The translations under genes were made by a program, and so were the position numbers. A DNA stretch of 52,200 bases. It comes from Chloroflexota bacterium. GTDB taxonomy: Bacteria > Chloroflexota > Anaerolineae > Anaerolineales > Anaerolineaceae. The DNA is taken from the NCBI GenBank assembly GCA_012522475.1, contig JAAYKH010000028.1, positions 1-52,200 of the forward strand. The letters are read 5' to 3'. Under the pieces are notes generated by a model, which made no database searches, was not told the DNA's origin, and was given only the letters and a program-made list of their open reading frames with translations. Below, piece by piece: positions 26,833 to 35,003 of the stretch (position 1 is its first letter; every line of letters starts with the position of its first letter).

Positions 26833-29800
26833 ATGACTGACAAATCAATACCTGAGTCCATGGGTCCTATGTGTTTAGAACCCTTAAGTTTCCCAAATCT
26901 AGAAGACATCTGTAGAAGATTAGACCATTTTTATCTTAGTTCGGGTATAGAGCAGAAAATAATGCCTTCGCAGATGTTACATGGAGCATTGGCTACTATC
27001 CGTAAAAACGTTAGGATGCACAACCCCGACTGGATGTCTCAAGCAGCAAACTCTTTAAGAGAGATCCTTTATGATTTCGATCAACGGGCTAAGGTTAAGC
27101 GTAAAAAAGGGCTTGAAAATTTTGGATCAGCTTATGATATCAATCAAGCTTTGCAAGAAATCGGTAATTATTATCGATTTTTCGAAGATATAACCCATCA
27201 CAATTTTGAACGTGCTTCTACTAGCCACCTGATCGGAGGCAGTAAAGTAAAACCAGTTGAAATTACACCTGAAGTATTTGAAAACCTTGTATATAATTTT
27301 GTGGTAATTTTTAACAAGGTTCTAAAACAACAATTGGATATTCACAATGAAATTGATTCAATAGTACAAACCCAACCTCAAAGAAAACATGTCTCCGAAA
27401 TTAAATCTATAATCAATATCAATCTTGATGCTAAAAGATATTTCTTTTCACTCATTGATGAAACATGGGTGGATTTCCTTTGGGAGAATAGCTTTTTAAA
27501 TTCGTTGAAAGAACTAGAAGATCAAGTTCAATTATCCAGCTTATCGATTGAGTTAAATTATTTATTGAGGATTGTCGGACAAGTTCCAGACAAAATCGCC
27601 AAAATAATTCTCAATGATTCAGTTGCAACAACAAATGAAAACCTGAATCCTGAAGTAATTTATTGCTTTATCAGATTGACTGAAAAGCTTCCTCATAAGC
27701 TTCAACAAAATATCATAAGGAAAATCGCTAAACAAGAATGGGTTCGATTAATTTCTAATTCCGGATTTTTGGGATTTGAATTCCAAGCTATCTTTGACTC
27801 CTTAGTTACCGAAGACGACTATGAAAGTGTTCTAATCTTAGCAAGAGAATTATTATCTGTTAACCCAGATAGCTTTGACATCAATGATCAAAATTATCAA
27901 TACCGGTTCAACCCCTTTTATGTTGATTATCTGGAGTATACCAAGGTTTTTCAATATTTACTCGAGATAGATAGTAAATATCTAGAACAGGCATTTGACC
28001 TGGTATTAGGCATCATGACTAACATAGTTTCATTAGGAAAAAGCTCTCCTGAAAATTCTGTGTTTTCACACAAAGAACCTTTTATGCTGTTAGGCATTGA
28101 CTTCTTTACCGTTCAGCCATTACTAGGTCAGCATTTCACACAAAGAGAAAACATTCGTGAGTTAGCAGCCACTTTAAAGGTGTTGGGAGAAAGATTAATT
28201 GAAAAATATGCTGGAGGTTTAACTCAAACTAAGGAGATTTATCATAATCAACTCAGCAAGCTACCTGACAGTTTAACAATGTGGAGGCTACGCCTATATT
28301 TGTTGTCGGTTAATCCAGAGTATTTTAGAGAATTCTTACAACAATCCTTAAGTAGAATATTCGATCTAGAAATGAGTGAAAAATTCATAACAGAACTTAT
28401 TTTTGGGGCAGAATATAAAAAGGCGTTAAAAGTTAGTTTCCCATTGATGGATCAAAAATTTCAACGCCAATACATCAAACAAACACTGGACATTATCAGT
28501 TCCGATCACATTGTGACTAATAAGAATAAATTTTTAAGAGAGCAAGTTTGGGAAATTTTATCTTGCATATGCGGTCATATATCTTCGTCTGATAGGAAAT
28601 TGGTTTATCAGTTATTAGGGAAGGAATGCGATCCCACTTTCGAACCCAAACCAGCGCCACCATCAATTCAAGTTGATTATATTGTGCCAAGGGGACCGAT
28701 CTCAAGCGAAGAACTTAGCAGGATTCCAGTAGTAAATATTGTTGAGAAATTAAAAACAGATTGGTCTTCGACTAATCTGGATCAAGATATGTATAATGAA
28801 AATTTCCTCAATCCAATTAACAGTGAGGGCGTGGGCAATATGCTCGAAGGTGACATACAGAAAAGACCAAATGAATACCTGAAAAATGCCGAACTTTTTT
28901 TTAGTAAACAAAATCTTTCTGAACAATATACATATTCATTCCTCCAGGGTGTTTACAAAATTGTTGAATTAAACATTGAGACAATAAATGATGACAATTT
29001 TATAAATCTATTAAGTTTATTCAAATCAATTTCAAAATCGTGGACAAAAGAAGATGTCAGTAACAAGCCATCTATTAACACATTGGATAATAATGATGAT
29101 TTTAATTGGCAATACGTCCACTACATGATAGCAAAAATACTCGATATATTTCTTATGAATTTCAATGATGCGTTTTTAAATCTGAAAATTTTCAGAGAAG
29201 ATATCATTGACTTACTCCGCCATCTTCTGGAATATCCAAACCCAAGTGAAGAAGATGAGTTGCTGGTTAGCACAAAGTTCGAAGAATACCCATCAGAAAG
29301 AAACACATATCTTGTATCAAATCCATCTGTCTTAGCAATAAATTCTGTTCGTGGATGTGCTCTGGATGTTATCACCAAACTAATTCTTCGTGAATATAAA
29401 CCCAATCAAGCATTTCAAGCATCGGCTCAGAGCACAATTCCCTCAGACATAAAAGAAATACTTAGCCACGCCATTGCTAATGAAAAAACTCGTGCAATCT
29501 TCTTTCAATTCGGTCGCCATTTACCATTTTTCTTTTTTCATGATCAACAATGGCTTCTTAAAATACTTTCTAAGGTATTTCCAACATTTACTAATAAAAA
29601 ACATCTGGCACTCGCAGCCTGGGAAGGATATCTCTATAATTCGGTTTATGAAGAAATATTTTTTAACACTTTATTCCAAGATTTGTATCTCAAGGGTTTA
29701 GATTATTCCCCGGACGACGATCCAGACAGAGAATTCCTTATTGATCCAAGGGAGGGAATTGCCAACCATATCGCTATAGCCTTTATTTATTTTTTTGATA

Positions 29801-30384
29801 AATTTAATTTTGGATCAGAACTGTTTACATTGTTCTGGCATAATGACAAGGGAAACAAATTAGCTTTTGTTGATTTTATTGGACGAGGAATAATCTCACG
29901 TGGTGATGGCAAAATAAAACAATTCATTCAAGAAAATCCAGATTGTAAAAAGCGTTTTATGGAGTTATGGGACTTTGTTCTTGAAAATGAAGAGGCATTA
30001 GATCTATTTAAAGTGATGGGGTCTTGGATTAACTTGTCTACAGGTATTTTCGATCTCAGCTGGTTAATAATAAGAGCAAGAAATACTCTTAGTAAATCAG
30101 GAGCAATCTTAAATTGGGGTTTTGGTCTCGAACAATCCATTGAGGTATTTGCAAAATTAAATCCTGAAGAGACAATCAAGATCCTTCGTTTATACCTTCT
30201 TGAAGGAAAAATACGGTCAGCTAAACCGGGCTATTCATTTTTCGATATCAGACAATTCTATGAAGTGTTTGACATTCTTTATTCAAATCCCATCACTAGA
30301 ATTGAAACACAAAACCTGATTTCAAAATTGATTGAGGAAGGGGGAAGCAGTTGTTGGGAATTAAAGGAAATCTTACAAGAATAG
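26833..30384 (+). CDS. large alpha-helical protein of unknown family, possible defence protein
   Basis: 1183 aa, soluble, AT-rich codon use. I do not recognise it. Residues 1-135 contain NPDWMSQAANSLREI (64-78) and DITHHNFE (119-126), a helix pair arranged like the HEPN-like bundles at the front of several large defence proteins (inference). No Walker A, nuclease or protease motif is visible. The middle is a long run of amphipathic helices suggestive of HEAT- or TPR-like repeats. The last 130 residues (SWINLSTGIFDLSWL..., ending in LIEEGGSSCWELKEIL) resemble in layout the helical tails of SIR2/NACHT-type anti-phage proteins. The ATG follows GAGGCG. It probably works with the Ymh/HEPN protein upstream. 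Confidence 0.6.
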   Translation: MTDKSIPESMGPMCLEPLSFPNLEDICRRLDHFYLSSGIEQKIMPSQMLHGALATIRKNVRMHNPDWMSQAANSLREILYDFDQRAKVKRKKGLENFGSAYDINQALQEIGNYYRFFEDITHHNFERASTSHLIGGSKVKPVEITPEVFENLVYNFVVIFNKVLKQQLDIHNEIDSIVQTQPQRKHVSEIKSIININLDAKRYFFSLIDETWVDFLWENSFLNSLKELEDQVQLSSLSIELNYLLRIVGQVPDKIAKIILNDSVATTNENLNPEVIYCFIRLTEKLPHKLQQNIIRKIAKQEWVRLISNSGFLGFEFQAIFDSLVTEDDYESVLILARELLSVNPDSFDINDQNYQYRFNPFYVDYLEYTKVFQYLLEIDSKYLEQAFDLVLGIMTNIVSLGKSSPENSVFSHKEPFMLLGIDFFTVQPLLGQHFTQRENIRELAATLKVLGERLIEKYAGGLTQTKEIYHNQLSKLPDSLTMWRLRLYLLSVNPEYFREFLQQSLSRIFDLEMSEKFITELIFGAEYKKALKVSFPLMDQKFQRQYIKQTLDIISSDHIVTNKNKFLREQVWEILSCICGHISSSDRKLVYQLLGKECDPTFEPKPAPPSIQVDYIVPRGPISSEELSRIPVVNIVEKLKTDWSSTNLDQDMYNENFLNPINSEGVGNMLEGDIQKRPNEYLKNAELFFSKQNLSEQYTYSFLQGVYKIVELNIETINDDNFINLLSLFKSISKSWTKEDVSNKPSINTLDNNDDFNWQYVHYMIAKILDIFLMNFNDAFLNLKIFREDIIDLLRHLLEYPNPSEEDELLVSTKFEEYPSERNTYLVSNPSVLAINSVRGCALDVITKLILREYKPNQAFQASAQSTIPSDIKEILSHAIANEKTRAIFFQFGRHLPFFFFHDQQWLLKILSKVFPTFTNKKHLALAAWEGYLYNSVYEEIFFNTLFQDLYLKGLDYSPDDDPDREFLIDPREGIANHIAIAFIYFFDKFNFGSELFTLFWHNDKGNKLAFVDFIGRGIISRGDGKIKQFIQENPDCKKRFMELWDFVLENEEALDLFKVMGSWINLSTGIFDLSWLIIRARNTLSKSGAILNWGFGLEQSIEVFAKLNPEETIKILRLYLLEGKIRSAKPGYSFFDIRQFYEVFDILYSNPITRIETQNLISKLIEEGGSSCWELKEILQE

Positions 30385-30515
30385 GTTATTATCCTCAATC
30401 ACCTTGGACTAAAGCAACACAATTAACTAGGGGCCCCATGCTGTTGGCTGATTTTCATCAGTTTCATTTGGCTCATACTACATATCATACCAATATTATC
30501 TAGGCGCCTAATTAA
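30385..30515. other. non-coding stretch after the large island gene
   Basis: I see no gene, terminator or repeat of note here apart from a short GGGGCCCC palindrome near 30430. Together with the decayed genes that follow, it makes up about 800 bases of apparently dead DNA. Confidence 0.5.
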
Positions 30516-30881
30516 AACAGAGTCTTTTTACTTAAATCAATAATCTGTGCCGGTTTATTTTCTGAACCATTTCCGACAGATGACATAATAAAAAAAGGAA
30601 ATATGTTCAACATTGAATCCGAGGAGGGAGAGGAATATATCCTTGTTGAGTTGCACATCGAGTGTGTAAAATCTTCTGATGATAAATGCTCTATCAGTCA
30701 ATTTAACTTCAAGATGATTGGCAATGCTGGCGTTCAATATGATGCTGAATGGTTTGTGTCAGGCGTATCTGGATTGCTTGGCAGTGAAGACTTCTATGGT
30801 GGTTCAGAGGTCAGCGGTTCATTACCATTTATTGTCAAACAATCAGATGCAAATTTGATATTTGTGTATGAACCTTTCTGA
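30516..30881 (+). pseudogene. remnant of a DUF4352-like secreted protein
   Basis: The frame is open from 30516 to the TGA at 30879-30881. A start exists only at the ATG at 30603 (92 aa), inside what looks like the domain. The sequence has the DUF4352/Telokin-like Ig pattern: EYILVELHIECVKS, the FNFKMIG strand, and YGGSEVSGSLPFIV before a final LIFVYEPF strand. Open, protein-like sequence before the ATG and the lack of a signal peptide suggest the front was lost. A short functional protein from 30603 (AAGGAAAT before it) cannot be excluded. Confidence 0.4.
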
Positions 30882-31187
30882 GGGGATACTTTTTATCTCC
30901 AGGTACCATAACAGTATCAGAACTTCAGCGAATATCTGGAAAGGAAGGAACTCTCCATCAGGCGATATTGAGATATTACTACAAAAGGTGAATGGGGATT
31001 ACCGCCCCCTTCACCAAGAGTTGTTACCAGCCTCAGAATATGGGACAAAGAGTCGTTGCTAGAAGATGCCAAAGAAAAGCTCAACCCAAGGGCATTCGAT
31101 ATGCGGATCGATTTATTAACATTCACAGAGACACATGCACCCTGCCAGACATCTTTGCAGAAAGCAAGCTTATCAAACTTCAGATAG
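30872..31187 (+). pseudogene. frameshifted small gene, possibly DNA-binding
   Basis: Two adjoining frames read as one protein. Frame one (30872 to the TGA at 30989) includes ITVSELQRISGKEGTLHQAI and a LRYYYKR end. Frame two continues from about 30984 as GEWGLPPPSPRVVTSLRIWD, then KESLLEDAKEKLNPRAFDM, to TAG at 31185-31187. A single-base shift near 30985 joins them. The first half looks like a helix-turn-helix. No good start codon is present, so the front is also lost. The family is not recognised. Confidence 0.4.
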
Positions 31188-31201
31188 TAAAGCTTTCCAG
31201 A

Positions 31202-32803
31202 TTAATTCTGCAGCACACTCAGGCCAATATTATCTGCGTGGTCGCTGATCCGTTCCAGGTTGCGCAGGGTTTCTGTAAAGATAACATTTGCTGAAGGCGT
31301 ACAAACCTCTTCTTCCATCCGTTTGACATGCCGCTCGCGTGCCTGGGCATACAGGTTGTCAAATTCACTTTCTGCCTGGCAGGCTTTCTGTGCCAGCTCT
31401 TTGTCTTTCTTTAAAAGAGCTGTTAACGCATCTGAATAGGTGTTATGTACAAATTTCCATAAATAATTTAGTTCAGTAATCGCTTCATCAGAGAAGGCGA
31501 TATTTCCCAGCATGCGTTCCTGGGCAAATTGAGCGATGTCTTCCGCCATATCCCCCACACGCTCGATGTCAATCACCAAGGTTTTTACCTGGAAACATCG
31601 TTGTTGTTGTTGTTGGCTCAGGTCAGCTAACATTAAAGTACCAATAAAGTTATCCAACTCATGGGCAATAGGGTTCACCAACGAATTCTCCATTTCGATA
31701 ACCCGCACCGCTTTCCCTTCGTCTTGCTCAATCAGTGCTTGACAACTCAACACCAACATCTCATTTGTGATCTCTCCCATTCGATAAAGTTCACGGCTGG
31801 CTTCAGAAATCGCCACAGATGGGACGGCATACTGGTTTTCGTCAATATAGAGCGTCTTTTTGCCTTCATCTTTTTCATTCCGTTCCGGTGCGATGCGTTT
31901 AACCACACTGGCAATCGGTTTAACAAATGGAAACAAGAGGAGGCTGACGATCAGGTTAAAGGCAGTATGAGAATTCGCAATTTGCCTCGGCAACAGCGGA
32001 GAAGTTTTTTCCATCAATGCAACAAACGGCATTATAAACGGCAGAAAAATAAGCACCCCGGTGGTATTGATAATAATTTGCGCCAGCGACGCCTGACGAG
32101 CAGTTGATGAGAGCTTCAACGAAGCGAGCAACCCCGTCACACAGGAGCCAATGTTCGCGCCCAGGATAACGCTAATAGCCCCCGGCAGGGTAATCACATT
32201 GCTGATGCCCATCGCAACCGTCAGGCTTGACACCGCCGTACTGCTTTGTACAATCCCGGTCAACACCATGCCGCCTAAAATACCCCAGCCGATATTTTTA
32301 TCCAGGTGCATGAGCATGTTCGAAACCAAAGGAATGGTGATCAAGGCATCCAACGCGCTCGACATCATCTCCATCCCAACGAATACAATGCCTAATCCCA
32401 TTAATAATTCGCCGAATGTCTTCCAGTTGTGCCGAAGGGAAAACTCAAGAAAAATGAAGCCGACAACCAGGAGTAATAAGCGAAAATTGCCAATTTCAAA
32501 AGCAACAACCTGGGCTGTCACCGTTGTGCCGATTTCCTGCCCAAGCATCACGGCAATGGATTGTTCAACGGTCATCAGGTTCGCATTAATCAGGCCAATC
32601 ATGGTGACCATGATCAAACCCGAGCTTTGCACCAGGGCGGTTGCTATCGCACCAAAACCGGCGCTTTTCAGATTGTTGCTGGTAACACGTTCCAGCCACT
32701 GCTGAATTTTGTCACCGGCCAATTTTTCTATCCCTGAACTGAGCATATGCATGCCGAAAAGAAACAATGCTAACCCAGCCAGAATCTGAACGATTCCTAG
32801 CAT
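31202..32803 (-). CDS. Na/Pi cotransporter family protein with PhoU-like tail
   Basis: Inner-membrane transporter of 533 aa, with the two inverted Na/Pi repeats carrying ALVQSSGLIMV (near 60) and GIVQSSTAVSS (near 180), the QSS motifs that bind phosphate and sodium. About eight membrane segments run to residue 315. The C-terminal 200 residues are helical and PhoU-like, with the IERVGDMAEDIA motif. The ATG at 32803 follows AGGA; a TTG two codons upstream is possible. It resembles YjbB/NptA proteins. The gene is single and points toward the island. Confidence 0.9.
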   Translation of the reverse strand: MLGIVQILAGLALFLFGMHMLSSGIEKLAGDKIQQWLERVTSNNLKSAGFGAIATALVQSSGLIMVTMIGLINANLMTVEQSIAVMLGQEIGTTVTAQVVAFEIGNFRLLLLVVGFIFLEFSLRHNWKTFGELLMGLGIVFVGMEMMSSALDALITIPLVSNMLMHLDKNIGWGILGGMVLTGIVQSSTAVSSLTVAMGISNVITLPGAISVILGANIGSCVTGLLASLKLSSTARQASLAQIIINTTGVLIFLPFIMPFVALMEKTSPLLPRQIANSHTAFNLIVSLLLFPFVKPIASVVKRIAPERNEKDEGKKTLYIDENQYAVPSVAISEASRELYRMGEITNEMLVLSCQALIEQDEGKAVRVIEMENSLVNPIAHELDNFIGTLMLADLSQQQQQRCFQVKTLVIDIERVGDMAEDIAQFAQERMLGNIAFSDEAITELNYLWKFVHNTYSDALTALLKKDKELAQKACQAESEFDNLYAQARERHVKRMEEEVCTPSANVIFTETLRNLERISDHADNIGLSVLQN

Positions 32804-33225
32804 AAACAAGTCCTATACATTAATTGATTTAAAGATGGGAATTTACCTGTAGCAAGATGGGGTCTGTGAAAGTCACACATCATGGTCATTCGACGCCGCT
32901 GCAAAAGAATAATGACATTATCAATAAAAACCGTTACTTTCAATGATCGTAATTATAACCGAGAAAATCATACCATAGATTTGTTAATGGAAAGATAGGG
33001 GTTCGTTAATGAAAAGGTTGAAAGTGACAGTGAACAAGATTGTCAAAATTAATTTTATCATCCTCCAGGTTAATGTTTTTTATAATTGATAATCTTTAGA
33101 ATTCAATTCGGCAGGGCTTTTTCGCAGGAAAAGAGTTAGCAATAAACAGATCAAGGAGCTTTTTGTTCATTTTGTTGTAGAATGGTAGCTGCTGATAATA
33201 ATTTATTGAAAAGGAGTTTAGAATT
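32804..33225. other. intergenic region between divergent genes
   Basis: 422 bases between the Na/Pi cotransporter (minus) and pepA (plus) with no supported gene. It must carry both promoters, but no convincing -35/-10 pair could be assigned. A good AAAGGAG ribosome-binding site precedes pepA. Confidence 0.5.
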
Positions 33226-34680
33226 ATGAAATTTAATATCAAGACTGACAACTTGTTAGAAGAAAAATCTGACCTGGCTATTATTCTGTCAGTCAAGGGT
33301 GCTGAATTACCTGAAAAATTATCAGAACGTTTTCTGGCTGATGATTTTTCAGGCAAAGCCAAACAAACTCTGTTGCTTTATGGGCATGGTACAGTTTCCC
33401 CAGCTCGAGTATTACTGGTTGGCCTGGGCGAAGGCAGCAAAGTCGATACGGATACCTTCCGCAATGCTGCTGCCCTGGGTATTAAAGAAGCTCTCCGCCT
33501 TAAAGGGGCTCTGGTTTCGTTCACAACTATTGGGGAAACCGGTGTGGATGAACAGGCCCGCTCGCAGGCAATTGCAGAGGGCGCAACCCTGGGAAGCTAT
33601 CGTTTTCTTGATTACAAGACCGACCTAGAAGATGATGCCACCTTCGAAGTCAAAGAAGTCCAGATCTTCAGCCAGGATGTTGGCAAAGCTGAAAAAGGTG
33701 TTGCTGAAGGGCTGGCTGTTATGGCTGGAGTAATCCTCGCCAGGAACCTGGTCAACAAACCAGCCGCCGAAGTGACCCCAACCCGCATTGGCGAAGAAGC
33801 CTTAGCGTTGGGCAAACGACACGGAATCAAAGCAACGGTTTTAGGTTTGAAAGAGTTACAAGAGCAGGGGTTTGGTGGGATCATTGCAGTTGGTAAAGCT
33901 TCTGCAAACGAACCCCGATTCATTATCCTGGAATATGGCGAACCTTCTGAAGAGGCTCCCACAATAGCGCTAATCGGCAAAGGCATCTCATTCGATTCTG
34001 GCGGCTTGGATATCAAGCCTGCCGGCAACATGGCCGCTATGAAGTGCGATATGAGCGGTTCGGCAACTGTTCTGGGCACCATGGAAGCTGTCGCCAGGTT
34101 GAAATTGCCGATTCACCTGGTTGGCCTGATCGCTTCTGCGGAAAATATGCCCGGCTCGAATGCCACGCGCCCAGGAGATATTGTGAAATCATTGAGCGGT
34201 AAGACGATTGAAATCCTGAATACAGATGCAGAAGGTCGGGTCATCCTAGCAGATGCAATCCATTATGCTCATCGTTACAACCCCGATGCAATTATTGACT
34301 TTGCTACGCTCACCGGCGCGATCTTGATCGCCCTCGGAAACCACGCCACCGGTTTATTTTCAACAGACCAGGCACTGGCGGACAAAATCAAAACAGCAGG
34401 GGAAAAGAGTGCAGAACGCGTTTGGGAATTCCCTTTGTGGCCGGAGTATCGTGAGATGGTTAAAAGTGATATCGCTGATGTAAAGAATTCAACTGGTCGG
34501 CCAGCCGGTTCGATCACCAGCGCAGCCTTCTTGGCCGCCTTCGCAGGCGACTATCCTTTCGCCCACCTAGACATTGCTGCTACAGCCTGGGCTGAAACGC
34601 CGATCAAAGCGTACCATTACAAAGGCGCTACTGGTGTTGGTGTCCGTATGATGGTGGAATTTCTAAAAGGCTACAAATAA
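33226..34680 (+). CDS. pepA: leucyl aminopeptidase (M17)
   Basis: Cytoplasmic dizinc/manganese aminopeptidase, 484 aa, normally a hexamer that trims N-terminal residues from peptides. The catalytic domain shows GKGISFDSGGLDIKP (metal and Lys ligands, about 250-264) and the M17 signature NTDAEGRVILADA at 332-344. An N-terminal macro-like domain fills residues 1-165. The start follows AAAGGAG. It is transcribed alone. Confidence 0.95.
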   Translation: MKFNIKTDNLLEEKSDLAIILSVKGAELPEKLSERFLADDFSGKAKQTLLLYGHGTVSPARVLLVGLGEGSKVDTDTFRNAAALGIKEALRLKGALVSFTTIGETGVDEQARSQAIAEGATLGSYRFLDYKTDLEDDATFEVKEVQIFSQDVGKAEKGVAEGLAVMAGVILARNLVNKPAAEVTPTRIGEEALALGKRHGIKATVLGLKELQEQGFGGIIAVGKASANEPRFIILEYGEPSEEAPTIALIGKGISFDSGGLDIKPAGNMAAMKCDMSGSATVLGTMEAVARLKLPIHLVGLIASAENMPGSNATRPGDIVKSLSGKTIEILNTDAEGRVILADAIHYAHRYNPDAIIDFATLTGAILIALGNHATGLFSTDQALADKIKTAGEKSAERVWEFPLWPEYREMVKSDIADVKNSTGRPAGSITSAAFLAAFAGDYPFAHLDIAATAWAETPIKAYHYKGATGVGVRMMVEFLKGYK

Positions 34681-35003
34681 TACGCCAAGTTCAGGTTTTA
34701 GCTGGTTCGAAAGCTTTTTGCTAATAAATTAACAAGTAGAAATTTCTAACAAAAGTCATGTGTCGGTCAGTTCAATCGGGGCATTGAGATGCTTATACAT
34801 CAGAGCCAATAGATGGGAAAGATAAATCGGCCCCATTTTTTAGCTGGCCGACACCATTAAATACAAACGGCCTTGCCGAGGCCATCCTGAAAGCTGAAAG
34901 TGGGTTTGAAAAGCTTTTAACCCGGGAATACGATAATGTTATTTTTTATCGCCAAACTTTGGGAACACAGTGTTTTATTTTAATCTGGAATGAATACAGA
35001 CGT
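34681..35003. other. intergenic region after pepA
   Basis: 323 bases between convergent genes. A start-less frame (34788-35042) is open across part of it and runs into the antisense of the next gene, but no gene is supported. No clear terminator is visible. Confidence 0.45.

Larger units (their letters stand above)
25646..31200. mobile_element. AT-rich accessory island next to tRNA-Lys
   Basis: This block is AT-richer than both flanks, begins right behind tRNA-Lys, and holds two intact genes without housekeeping function plus two decayed genes. These are signs of a transferred island. No integrase, transposase or flanking direct repeat was found, so the mode of entry and the exact right border are unknown. 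The right border is set at the end of the conserved Na/Pi cotransporter gene. Confidence 0.5.

Noticed and set aside
30862-31062. 66-aa frame starting inside the DUF4352-like remnant
   Set aside because: It overlaps the frameshifted gene, which reads as a more protein-like product over the same bases.
25510-31200. Attachment-site repeats flanking the tRNA-Lys island
   Set aside because: I looked by eye for a second copy of the tRNA-Lys 3' end up to 31.2 kb and found none; there is also no integrase.
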